Below, in pieces: positions 35,001 to 42,217 of a stretch of 58,807 bases of DNA; position 1 is the first letter of the stretch; each line of letters begins with the position of its first letter. The stretch is from Gemmatimonadota bacterium (lineage in GTDB: Bacteria; Gemmatimonadota; Gemmatimonadetes; Longimicrobiales; Gaopeijiaceae): the NCBI GenBank assembly GCA_022823365.1, contig JAJDXG010000025.1, positions 1 through 58,807 of the forward strand. The letters run 5' to 3'. Position numbers and translations under genes: made by a program. The notes beneath the pieces were generated by a model. That model searched no databases. It had not been told where the DNA came from and worked only from the letters and a program-made list of their open reading frames with translations.

Positions 35001-35139
35001 CCGGCTCGATCTGGTAGATGGAGGCGTCGGTGCTGTAGAGCCCGCGGCTGACCGGGTCGAAGAGCACCTCGCCCTCCAGCTCGCGCCGCAGCCGGGCCGC
35101 GAGGGAGAGGTCGCCGATCTTCGACCGTCGGTCAGGCAC
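32056..35139 (-). CDS. FAD- and Fe-S-binding 2-hydroxyacid dehydrogenase (YdiJ / D-2-hydroxyglutarate or glycolate type)
   Basis: The protein has 1027 residues. An FAD_binding_4 domain (about 40-285, with PRGAGTSQGGQAVG) is followed by an FAD-oxidase C-terminal domain (to about 545, including the HSGEHGDGL cluster), a Fe-S domain with C583, C589, C598 and then CIGCKACRRECP (C643, C646, C649, C653), and two cysteine-rich CCG domains (CCGRTYLN near 824 and SGCCGMAGSFG near 953). The fusion of all parts in one chain is characteristic of YdiJ-like quinone-linked 2-hydroxyacid dehydrogenases. Two low-complexity inserts (about 193-224 and 782-820) are unusual. It diverges from the aminotransferase gene. 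The acid substrate is not determined. Confidence 0.88.
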   Translation of the reverse strand: MPDRRSKIGDLSLAARLRRELEGEVLFDPVSRGLYSTDASIYQIEPVGVVVPRTVQDVATAIDIAVHEGVPVLPRGAGTSQGGQAVGRALVIDTSKHLGAISWLDAEARTVRVEPGVVLDDLNRWLAPHGLFYPVDVATSSRATLGGMAGNNSSGARSIRYGIMADRVRAIDAVLADGSELRFGEVPEEWLGDARARDKSPEGGDGSLGRGRRSRGENGDAGLPLARRMWEIRARETEELERRVPKVLRHVAGYNLHRLERPGLNLAPLLVGSEGTLAFFTSIELDLARLPPHRLLGICRFPDLESALDAVQHIVTLEPTAVELMDDNVLRLACANPTFRPVVERVFPGDPGAVLVVEFSAFEERPAHEGLNRLEEMMGDLGYPGPMRRALTPADQAQVWGVRKAGLSIVMSSPGDVKPVSFMEDCAVPLPCLAEFGARVNKAFGRHGADGTWYAHASVGCLHVRPSLNLKQGPDVGRMRAIASEVHEVVLDLGGSHSGEHGDGLVRSEFIEGLMGRRIAAAFEEVKQAFDPHGFMNPGKIVDPPRMDDRSLMRYRPGYAHRPFETTLDWSRWGGLAGAAEMCNNNGACRKADPGTMCPSYRVTGDEKHVTRGRANALRLALTGQLGSDAMRSPEMKEVFDLCIGCKACRRECPAGVDMARMKVEFMHHYRKKHPAGARDLALAHLPRLAAKGARLAPLINVGGRSRVLRGVGERLTGIARERALPRWSNRPFRNPPALGDKPEVVLLVDTFSRYFEPENAHAAMRVLEAGGYRVEVAGALARRAGRGRPGRLKGARNRQGSGPRNGSVARTVSGFRGGSRPLCCGRTYLNAGLVEEARMEARRLLDALSAARVRDATIVGLEPSCLLTLRDEIPAMLPGAESENVAGRALLLEEVLVRDEGRVRARLHLQSRGTDSAFIHGHCHQKAFGVFDATPRVLDWIPGLQPTVIKSGCCGMAGSFGYEAEHYELSMKMAELDLLPAVRAARRDALLVADGTSCRSQIAHGSGREAVHAAVALAGALGASSD

Positions 35140-35312
35140 GGGCGGACCGGTGACCGGGCGGAACGGACCGGGCGTCGAGCCCGGCGCGCCGGGGATCGGG
35201 TACGGTGGGTCGGTGGTCAGGCATGGGCGCGCTTCATTAGCTTGCAGGGTTCGTCGCCGGGGGTCGCCGCATTCTAATCCGCGGCCCTCTCCACGTCACC
35301 ACGAGAGCGCGC

Positions 35313-36485
35313 ATGACGACACGTAGCGGCCGGCACTTTCTCCAGCTCCCCGGCCCCACCAACGTACCCGAGCGGGTACGGCGCGCCATGGACCGGGCGG
35401 TCATCGACCACCGCGGCCCGGAGTTCGCGGAACTCACCCTGGCCGTGCTCGAGGACCTGAAGCCGGTCTTCAGAACCGACGGCACCGTGTTCGTCTTCCC
35501 CTCCTCGGCCACCGGCGCATGGGAGGCGGCCCTGGTGAACACCCTCGCCCCCGGGGACGGCGTCCTGGCCTTCGACCGCGGCTTCTTCGCCGACAAGTGG
35601 GCGGAGGTGGCCGGCCGCCTGGGACTCGATGTCGACCTGGTTCCGGGCGACTGGCGAGCGGGCGTCGAACCGCAACTGGTCGAAGACAGGCTCCGCCGCG
35701 ACACCAACCGACGCATCCGCGCGGTGATGGTCGTGCACAACGAGACCTCCACCGGCGTGACCACCAACATCCCCGACATCCGCGCCGCCATCGATGCCGC
35801 CGGCCATCCCGCCCTCTTCATGGTCGATACGGTGTCCTCGCTCGCGTCCATCGACTTTCGCCACGACGAATGGGGCGTCGACGTGACCGTCACCGGCTCG
35901 CAGAAGGGACTCATGCTCCCGCCCGGCCTCGGCTTCACCGCCGCCGGCGAACGAGCGCTGGCCGCCCGCCCGGCATCGCCGCTGCCCCACTCCTATTTCA
36001 GCTGGGACGACCATCTCGCGGCCAACGCGAGCGGCTTCTTCCCCTACACCCCCGCAACCACCCTTCTCTTCGGCCTGCGCGAGTCGCTCGCCATGCTCGC
36101 CGAGGAGGGGCTCGACCGGGTGTTCGCGCGCCACAAACGCCTCGCCGAAGCCACCCGCGCCGCGGTGGCCGCCTGGGGTCTCGAGTGCTACAGCGCCAAT
36201 CCGTGCGAGTACTCCAACTCGCTCACCGCCGTCCTGCTCCCCGAGGGCCACGACGCCAACGCGCTGCGCCAAGTCATCCTCGACCGCTTCGACATGTCGC
36301 TCGGCACCGGCCTCGGGAAGCTCGACGGGCGCGTCTTCCGCATCGGCCATCTGGGGGACCTGAACGAACTGACCCTTGCCGGGACGCTGGCCGGTGTGGA
36401 GATGGGGCTGCGGCTCGCCGGGGTGCCCCACCGCGGTGGGGGCGTGGACGCGGCCCTCGACCATCTCGCGATGACTCATGAGTGA
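35313..36485 (+). CDS. Class V PLP aminotransferase, serine-glyoxylate / alanine-glyoxylate type
   Basis: The protein has 390 residues. It begins FLQLPGPTNVPERVRRAM, the usual N-terminus of this family. FVFPSSATGAWEAAL forms the phosphate-binding region, MVDTVSSLASIDFRHDEWGVDVTVTGSQKGLM contains the PLP-ring Asp and the Schiff-base Lys in GSQKG, and the fold continues to a C-terminal domain with GTGLGKLDGRVFRIGHLGDL. Members convert glyoxylate with serine or alanine to glycine. Divergent arrangement with the FAD/Fe-S dehydrogenase and proximity to a TRAP transporter suggest a small glycolate/glyoxylate pathway, by inference. Its end, MTHE plus stop, contains the repeat TGACTCATGA. Confidence 0.88.
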   Translation: MTTRSGRHFLQLPGPTNVPERVRRAMDRAVIDHRGPEFAELTLAVLEDLKPVFRTDGTVFVFPSSATGAWEAALVNTLAPGDGVLAFDRGFFADKWAEVAGRLGLDVDLVPGDWRAGVEPQLVEDRLRRDTNRRIRAVMVVHNETSTGVTTNIPDIRAAIDAAGHPALFMVDTVSSLASIDFRHDEWGVDVTVTGSQKGLMLPPGLGFTAAGERALAARPASPLPHSYFSWDDHLAANASGFFPYTPATTLLFGLRESLAMLAEEGLDRVFARHKRLAEATRAAVAAWGLECYSANPCEYSNSLTAVLLPEGHDANALRQVILDRFDMSLGTGLGKLDGRVFRIGHLGDLNELTLAGTLAGVEMGLRLAGVPHRGGGVDAALDHLAMTHE

Positions 36486-36507
36486 TATCAGACGCTGGAG
36501 AGAAACG

Positions 36508-37497
36508 ATGTCCCGGAAGCACATTCTGGCGCCCGCCCTGCTCGCCGCCTGGGTCCTGACCACCTGCGCCCCCGGCGACGACACCGGCCCCGTCGAGATC
36601 CGCCTGGGCCACGTGGGCGCTCCCGAGTCCCTCTACGACATCGTCGCGAACGAATTCGCCGAGCGCGCCAACGAGCGCCTGGGCGAGGCCGGACGTGTCA
36701 TCGTCTACGGTTCGAGCCAGCTCGGGGGCGACGACGTGCTGCTGCAGAAGCTCAAGCTGGGGACCGTGGAGATGTCGTTGCCGTCGACGGTGATGTCGTC
36801 GGTTATCGACGGATTCGGGCTCTTCGAGATGCCCTACCTGGTGCAGGACCGGGAGCACATGAAGCGCATCGAGGAGGATGTCTTCTGGGAACACCTGGCC
36901 CCGCTCGCCGAAGCCGAGGGCTACCGCATCCTCGCGCTGTGGGAGAACGGCTTCCGCCACATCACCAACAACGCGCGCCCGATCCGCGCGCCGGAGGACC
37001 TCGCGGGCATCAAGCTGCGCACCCCGCGCGGGGTCTGGCGGGTCAAGCTCTTCCAGGCCTACGGCGCCAACCCCACGCCCATGCCGCTGGCCGAGGTCTT
37101 CGTCGCGCTCCAGACCGGCGTGATGGACGGGCAGGAGAACCCGCTGGCGCAGATCGCCTCTGCCAAGCTGCACGAGGTGCAGTCGTACCTGTCGCTCACC
37201 GGGCACGTGTACACGCCCGCGTTTGTGACCGTGGGCGAGGCGCGCTGGCAGCGGCTGCCGGAGGAGGTGCGCGCCATCCTGGAGGACACCGCGCGCGAGA
37301 TGCAGGCGTTCGTGTACGAGACCGCCGCGCGCATGGATGCCGAGCTGCTGGAAGAATTGCGCGCAGCCGGCATCGAGGTGAACGAGGCCGACCGGGCGCG
37401 CTTCCGCGCCGCCAGCGACGCCATCTACGAGGAGTTCGCGGACGAGGTCGACGGCGGCGGCGAGTTGGTGCGGAGGGTGGGGGAGTTGGCAGGCTAG
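36508..37497 (+). CDS. dctP: TRAP transporter extracytoplasmic solute receptor, DctP family
   Basis: The protein has 329 residues from ATG 36508, which has GGAGAG six bases upstream; ATG 36478 would add ten residues. A signal with Cys20 in VLTTCAPGDD makes it a probable lipoprotein. DctP traits: IRLGHVGAPESLYDIVANEFAERANE, YGSSQLGGDDVLLQKLKLGTVEM, then GIKLRTPRGVW, with the Arg that clamps a substrate carboxylate, and EVFVALQTGVMDGQENPL. It delivers a carboxylic acid to the DctQM complex. The expected DctQM genes are not adjacent but start about 4.2 kb downstream (41675). Confidence 0.88.
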   Translation: MSRKHILAPALLAAWVLTTCAPGDDTGPVEIRLGHVGAPESLYDIVANEFAERANERLGEAGRVIVYGSSQLGGDDVLLQKLKLGTVEMSLPSTVMSSVIDGFGLFEMPYLVQDREHMKRIEEDVFWEHLAPLAEAEGYRILALWENGFRHITNNARPIRAPEDLAGIKLRTPRGVWRVKLFQAYGANPTPMPLAEVFVALQTGVMDGQENPLAQIASAKLHEVQSYLSLTGHVYTPAFVTVGEARWQRLPEEVRAILEDTAREMQAFVYETAARMDAELLEELRAAGIEVNEADRARFRAASDAIYEEFADEVDGGGELVRRVGELAG

Positions 37498-37505
37498 AGC
37501 GATTT

Positions 37506-37541
37506 CCTTATCATGACTCATGAATCATTCTCATGATAAGG
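37506..37541. promoter_or_regulatory. Perfect 11-bp inverted repeat spanning the antitoxin start: candidate autoregulatory operator
   Basis: CCTTATCATGA (37506-37516) and TCATGATAAGG (37531-37541) are exact reverse complements separated by 14 bases; the antitoxin ATG at 37520 lies in the spacer. RHH antitoxins such as VapB bind palindromes overlapping their promoter or start, repressing the operon. The arms are A/T-rich relative to the surroundings. An RNA hairpin that masks the start codon is an alternative. Confidence 0.6.
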
Positions 37542-37843
37542 TACCGAAGCGCCGCGTCGCCGAGCCCGTCCAGGTCTATCTGCGTCCGAGCGAAAAGGAT
37601 CGCCTCGAGCGACTGACGGCGGAGCTCGACACCACCAAGTCCGATGTCCTGCGGCGTGGGCTGAAGGCCCTGGAACTCCAGATCTCGGATCCGGAACACC
37701 ATCCGGCGCTGAGGATCATCGGGATGGTGTCCGTGCCCGACGGCGATCTCGGGATCGACGTTGCGCGCGAGCACGACGAGTATCTCGCCGCCACCGAGAT
37801 CGCGTCCTGGTCAGCCTCCCCGCAAGAGCGCGGCGAGTCCTGA
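37520..37843 (+). CDS. vapB: Ribbon-helix-helix VapB-like antitoxin
   Basis: The protein has 107 residues. An RHH core is visible: VQVYLRPSEKDRLERLTAELDTTKSDVLRRGLKALEL, with the beta strand VQVYL, followed by two helices. The C-terminal tail (PDGDLGIDVAREHDEYLAATEIAS) would bind and neutralise the toxin. Its start lies within a perfect inverted repeat, which fits autoregulation. Its TGA overlaps the presumed CTG start of the PIN-domain toxin gene, the usual arrangement for a coupled antitoxin-toxin pair. It is longer than typical VapB proteins. Confidence 0.8.
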   Translation: MNHSHDKVPKRRVAEPVQVYLRPSEKDRLERLTAELDTTKSDVLRRGLKALELQISDPEHHPALRIIGMVSVPDGDLGIDVAREHDEYLAATEIASWSASPQERGES

Positions 37844-38265
37844 TCCGGCCCAAGAGCCTCTTCGTCGATACCAGCGCCTGGTACCCGCTGGCCAACGACC
37901 GAACCCCCGAACACCGGGCCCTGGCCCGGAGTCTGCGCGCGCGCATCGAACAGGGCGCGAGAATCGTGACCACCAACCTGGTGGTCGCCGAGACTCACGC
38001 GTTGCTTCTTCGTCGCGCGGGTCTCCACGCCGCCTCCGCCTTTCTCAAAACGGTCCGCGAGGCTCCCACGGAGATCGAATACGTCACTCCGGAGCGCGAG
38101 GAAGCCGCCGTCGGGAACTGGATCGAACGCTTCTCCGATCAGCCCTTCTCGCTCGCCGACGCCGCCAGCTTCGTGGTCATGACCGAACTGGGCATCCAGG
38201 AAGCGCTCACGCTCGACCACCACTTCAGGGTGGCGGGTTTCGTCACGCTGCCGGCCCGCAGCTGA
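37840..38265 (+). CDS. vapC: PIN-domain VapC-like toxin (non-ATG start needed)
   Basis: The PIN frame runs from 37840. SLFVDTSAWYPL supplies the first catalytic Asp (about residue 10), NLVVAETHALL the Glu, SLADAASFVV the second Asp and LDHHF the late acidic position. Full domain integrity is therefore present, 141 residues in all. No ATG, GTG or TTG lies between 37840 and 37966 in this frame; the only nearby initiator is CTG 37840, overlapping the antitoxin stop as CTGA. A start at GTG 37966 would delete the first catalytic Asp. Members are RNases cutting tRNA or rRNA. CTG initiation or an upstream frameshift is an inference. Confidence 0.75.
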   Translation: MIRPKSLFVDTSAWYPLANDRTPEHRALARSLRARIEQGARIVTTNLVVAETHALLLRRAGLHAASAFLKTVREAPTEIEYVTPEREEAAVGNWIERFSDQPFSLADAASFVVMTELGIQEALTLDHHFRVAGFVTLPARS

Positions 38266-38278
38266 AGCCCTCCGAAGC

Positions 38279-40522
38279 TCACGGCCCGGGCTCCGACTCT
38301 GGATTCGCGGGGTCGTCCTGCGGAGAGCCTCCCGCCCCTGCCTCGAAGCGTCCGGCCAGCAGGTAGCGATACAGCCTGAGCGCCAGCCGCTCCTCGAGTT
38401 CCTCCAGCCGGTGCCGCGCGGGAGGTGTGAGCAACATCGTCTCGCAGGACCTGTCCGCGGTCACCGTGGGCGCGTCATCGTCCGACGGGTCGACCGGCCA
38501 GATCGCGTCGCCGGGGCCGTACTGCCGGAAGCGCCTGCCCTCGGCATCATGCGCGGAGGCCCGGCCGGACGTCAGTAACTGCAGGCCTTCGTTCGGCACC
38601 TCCCGCCCCGCGAGGGGTTCCCCCGCGGCGTACCGGCGCGGATTCAGCCAGCTGCCAAGCTCGTCCATCAGGTCCTCGAAGTGAATCTGGCGCTCCAGAT
38701 GGCGCTCGAGGTCACCGGCGGCGCGCCTGAAGAGCGAGATTCGGCGCTCGTCGACAGCACTGGCGTGGGCTTTCCACGCGGCAATCACAGTCTCTTCGCA
38801 GTACTCCAGAGCGCGGTCCGCATTCGGCTCGATCCGCACCGCAGCGAATTCCGAGGCGGGGAGGTTGCGCTCAAGGCCGGTCCTGAGCTGCGCGGACGGC
38901 GCGCTCAGCACCACCTTCACACCCGCCGCATTCGCCGACTGCACGAACCTGGCCAGGACGTTGACCGCCGAGTAGTCGAAGCCTGAGACATCCCCGAAGT
39001 CCAGCATCAGGCAGGTGGGACGGGGATCGCCGCCAAGCGACTCCCTGAGATGATCGGCCAGGGGGTAGACGCTTCCGAAGAAGACATAGCCGCGCAGCCG
39101 GTACGCGAGCACGCGCTCGCCTTCCTCGAGCAGGATCGCGCGATCCGGGACGGAGCGTGCCAGGGTGCTGCTGCGATCGCGTGCGGTGAAGCGCGATTCG
39201 ATCGGGTCCACGCGGCTCAGGCGCACGGCGAAGAACATGAGCGTGGCCAGCATCCCGGCTGCTACAGCCTCGAGCAGCCCGAAGGCGACGATGACCACGC
39301 CGATCAGCACGACGATGCCGTATTCCGACCGGGGCAGCCGCTTGCGGCTCATCACCAGCCCCTGGTCCAGCAGGCCGGCGCCGGCGAAAAACAGCATGCC
39401 CCCCACGAACGGCACAGGGACCAGTTCCAGCATCCCACCGCCCAGGAACACGGCAGCCGCGATGACGAGGGCGGTGACGACGCCGGTCAGGCGGGTGCCG
39501 GCCCCGAACAGCTTGCTCCGCAGCGATGCGGGCACGATCATGCTCGCCGCGGTGCCGCCGCCAAGACCCGCCACCACGCTGGCGAGCCCGGCCGCGCTGA
39601 ACTCCCGGTCCCAGTCCAGATCCTCGTTCGCGGCCATCTCCAGTCCGGCGAGGTTCATGATGACGACGATGAGGGCCACAAGCACCAGCGCGAGCAGCGT
39701 CGGGAGCTGAGTGGCCATCGCCGCCCAGTCCACCTGCCCCAGGTCGCCGGGCGCGAACGCCGGCCACAGGCCGCCTTGCGCGGTGCTCGATAGCAGGAGG
39801 CCCGCCGCCCTCGCCTCCTCGCCCGAGATGCCCAGCGCGGCGAGTACGAGATGGAATCCACCGACGCCCACCACGACGCTGGCGGGAAGGATGAGCGGGT
39901 GGCCCCACCGCTTCATCGCGAGATAGAGGGCGATCCCGAACGCTGCGCCCGGACTCCACTTCCACAGCTCCGAGGGCTGCGCGAGCGCCGGAATCGCGCG
40001 CCAGTCCGGATCCACGCCCATCATCGACATGGAGGACAGGCACACGGCGACGCCGATGCCGGTTACGAAACCCCCCGCGACCGGGTAGGGCACGAACCGC
40101 ACCAGGTTGGCGAGCCGGTATCGCCCGATCAGGAGAAAGCACGCCCCGGTCGCGACCGCGCCGATCATGAGCGCCGCCACGGTGGTCGCGAACAGCGCTT
40201 CGCCTTCCGCCCGCATCGTGGCTCCGATCAGCGCCATCACGATCACGAGCGCGGGAGACAGTCCCGATATCGCCCCGCGAAAGCCCCCTGCGAGCGCGAT
40301 GACCAGACAGGCGGCGAAGTTGCCGAAGAGCACCAGGCCGACCCCCTGCGAGGAATACGGAGCCAGCGCGCCCGAGAAGATGAGGCTCCCGAAGGCGACC
40401 TGGGAGGCGACCAGGCCCAGGCCGGAGGTGACCCCCGCTGCCAGCGCCGGAACGGCCTTCCGCGACAGGGCGTCCGCGTAGAACTCGGACGCGAGACTGC
40501 GGGGCGGGGATTTGGCCGTCAC
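38279..40522 (-). CDS. SulP-family anion transporter with STAS and cNMP-binding-like C-terminus
   Basis: The protein has 747 residues from GTG 40522. Its transmembrane section (residues about 20-430, 12-14 helices) contains SQVAFGSLIFSGALAPYSSQGVGLVLFGN and GLSPALVIVMALIGATM, resembling SulP/BicA-type sulfate or bicarbonate transporters. A STAS domain (CLMLDFGDVSGFDYSAVNVLARFV) follows at about 500-600. The last 110 residues (WLNPRRYAAGEPLAG, then GLQLLTSGRASAHD and YGPGDAI) resemble a cyclic-nucleotide-binding fold, suggesting allosteric control. It is convergent with the PIN toxin gene, 13 bases away, with no clear terminator. Substrate not determined. Confidence 0.85.
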   Translation of the reverse strand: MTAKSPPRSLASEFYADALSRKAVPALAAGVTSGLGLVASQVAFGSLIFSGALAPYSSQGVGLVLFGNFAACLVIALAGGFRGAISGLSPALVIVMALIGATMRAEGEALFATTVAALMIGAVATGACFLLIGRYRLANLVRFVPYPVAGGFVTGIGVAVCLSSMSMMGVDPDWRAIPALAQPSELWKWSPGAAFGIALYLAMKRWGHPLILPASVVVGVGGFHLVLAALGISGEEARAAGLLLSSTAQGGLWPAFAPGDLGQVDWAAMATQLPTLLALVLVALIVVIMNLAGLEMAANEDLDWDREFSAAGLASVVAGLGGGTAASMIVPASLRSKLFGAGTRLTGVVTALVIAAAVFLGGGMLELVPVPFVGGMLFFAGAGLLDQGLVMSRKRLPRSEYGIVVLIGVVIVAFGLLEAVAAGMLATLMFFAVRLSRVDPIESRFTARDRSSTLARSVPDRAILLEEGERVLAYRLRGYVFFGSVYPLADHLRESLGGDPRPTCLMLDFGDVSGFDYSAVNVLARFVQSANAAGVKVVLSAPSAQLRTGLERNLPASEFAAVRIEPNADRALEYCEETVIAAWKAHASAVDERRISLFRRAAGDLERHLERQIHFEDLMDELGSWLNPRRYAAGEPLAGREVPNEGLQLLTSGRASAHDAEGRRFRQYGPGDAIWPVDPSDDDAPTVTADRSCETMLLTPPARHRLEELEERLALRLYRYLLAGRFEAGAGGSPQDDPANPESEPGP

Positions 40523-40694
40523 GGTCTCATGCGCGAAGGCGCGCGGTCCCCATGGTCAGAAATCTGCATCGGCGCAATCTACCCACAACCGCGTACCGCG
40601 TCAGCAACGGCGGCCTGCGAAGCTGCCCGTCCTGCACGAAGAGCCGGAGCAGAGCCTCATCTTCGGCATGCGGCCCGCCCGGGACCGAGGCCAT

Positions 40695-41444
40695 CTAGCC
40701 TCGCCGGTTCCGTACAGGCAGCGACCGGGCAGTTGCGGAGTCACCGGCGGATCGGGCATGCGGGCCCCGCGCGGGCTGAAGCCCCGGGCGCGCCGCCAAT
40801 TGCGGGATGCGGTCCGGATCGACCCCGTCCGCCGCCCGGGCCAGCCGCTTGCGCACCGACCCGGGCACCCGGTGCAGATCGCCGTCCCGGAAGAAGGTGA
40901 GCGCCTTGAGCGTGGCGGGCGGGTCGAATCGATCGCCGAACACGGCGGCGGCCGCGCCGAACGCGCGCTTCAGGCTGATTTCGCCCAGCCGGAGGAGGGC
41001 ATCCATGTCGCGGCGGTCCTTCGCGCGGGAGCGGGTCTGGACGGACTGAAGCGTGGCGGCTGCCAGGTCCGTGAGGGAGGCGACCTCGATGCCCGGCGGC
41101 TCGGCGCGCTCCGGATCGTCCACACGCCTGTGCACCGCGCCGCCGGAGAAGGAGACGCGCACGATTCCTCCGCGATCGACGATGCACGTGAGCGTGTCCC
41201 TGCCGCGGCGGATGACCTCGGCGTCGCGCAGGTACGGGACGGTGTCGAGGAGCCGAAGAGGATCGAATGGCTGCGCCGACAGGAAGCTGAATGCGTCCGG
41301 CCTGCGATGCGCCAGCCGGAGCGCGAGCGCGGCTCCGCCGTAGAGCACGAAACCCTTCGGCGTTGTCCCAACCTCCGCGAGTACGCGATGCTGATGATGG
41401 GAGAGGGTGTCCAGCCGAGGTCGCAGCAGGAGATGCCTCCTCAC
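40695..41444 (-). CDS. Nucleotidyltransferase-fold (AbiEii-like) protein lacking catalytic D-x-D
   Basis: The protein has 249 residues if GTG 41444 is used; the frame is open to 41591 and the true start is unsure. LSHHQHRVLAEVG is followed by GFVLYGGAALALRLAHRR, the nucleotidyltransferase-like G-G-x-A motif. Family members usually continue SVDFDFF, supplying two metal-binding Asp. Here the sequence is PDAFSFL, so both aligned Asp positions are Ala and Ser. VEVASLTDLAAATLQSVQTRSRAKDRRDMDALL is the conserved DUF1814-like helix. Loss of the acidic pair implies a non-catalytic toxin relative, or a decaying gene. No antitoxin is adjacent. It lies inside the interrupted TRAP operon. Confidence 0.65.
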   Translation of the reverse strand: MRRHLLLRPRLDTLSHHQHRVLAEVGTTPKGFVLYGGAALALRLAHRRPDAFSFLSAQPFDPLRLLDTVPYLRDAEVIRRGRDTLTCIVDRGGIVRVSFSGGAVHRRVDDPERAEPPGIEVASLTDLAAATLQSVQTRSRAKDRRDMDALLRLGEISLKRAFGAAAAVFGDRFDPPATLKALTFFRDGDLHRVPGSVRKRLARAADGVDPDRIPQLAARPGLQPARGPHARSAGDSATARSLPVRNRRG

Positions 41445-41674
41445 CTTCCGATGCCGGGTTTCACCGTGGGACTTGCCCGCCGCAGTCCCCGGATAACATG
41501 GCGGCGTGGCGTGGGTCGGAGTCCCGCAACACCGGAGAGTAATGTCGAAGAAGTCGCATGCCGAGAACCGGGACACCGGGCGAGAGCCCAACTTGCCCGG
41601 CGGGCCAGGATCGCGGATGGTGCTCCGGTGATTGCGTCCGCGTTCCCGGGAGAAGCTCCCTGACCACCGTGCCC

Positions 41675-42217
41675 ATGACCACGTTGCGCACCCGCTTCGA
41701 GCGCCTGCTCGAGGCGATCGTGCTCGTGCTGGTCGCGGCCCTGGCCGTGGTGGTCGTCATGGGCGTGGGCTTCCGCAAGTTCGGGGCGGCGCTGGTATGG
41801 TACGACGAGGTGGCGTCCATCCTGCTGGCCTGGCTCACGTACTACGGGGCGGCGCTGGCGGCCCTCAAGCGCGCGCACATCGGGTTCCCCAACCTGGTGC
41901 GGCGGCTCGCGCGACCGTGGCGGATCCCGGTCGTGGTAGCGGGGGAGGCCGTGGTGATCGCGTTCTTCCTTATCGCCGCGTGGGCGGGGTGGCGGGTGCT
42001 GGTCATCCTCGAGGGCTCCGGCATGGTGAGCCTGCCGTGGGTGCCGACCCGCCTGACCCAGTCGGTGATCCCCATCGGGAGCCTGCTCTTCGTCATCGCG
42101 CAGCTGCTGAGCCTGCCGGAGATGCTGCGCGCGGGCGGCGGGTCGAGCCCGGAGGCTGCCGCGGGCACCGGCAGTGGCCGGACGGCAGTTGAAGCCCCGA
42201 GCGGGGGCGGCCGGTGA
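41675..42217 (+). CDS. dctQ: TRAP transporter small permease, DctQ
   Basis: The protein has 180 residues from ATG 41675; GTG 41669 is an alternative. Four hydrophobic helices are seen, as expected of DctQ: AIVLVLVAALAVVVVMGVGFRKF, WYDEVASILLAWLTYYGAALA with the conserved R/K-xx-H segment ALKRAHIGFP, then PVVVAGEAVVIAFFLIAAWAG, and SVIPIGSLLFVIAQLLSL. The tail is polar and poorly conserved. It overlaps the DctM gene (GTGA). Together with DctM it forms the membrane complex for a sodium-dependent carboxylate importer whose receptor DctP is 4.2 kb upstream. Confidence 0.87.
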   Translation: MTTLRTRFERLLEAIVLVLVAALAVVVVMGVGFRKFGAALVWYDEVASILLAWLTYYGAALAALKRAHIGFPNLVRRLARPWRIPVVVAGEAVVIAFFLIAAWAGWRVLVILEGSGMVSLPWVPTRLTQSVIPIGSLLFVIAQLLSLPEMLRAGGGSSPEAAAGTGSGRTAVEAPSGGGR

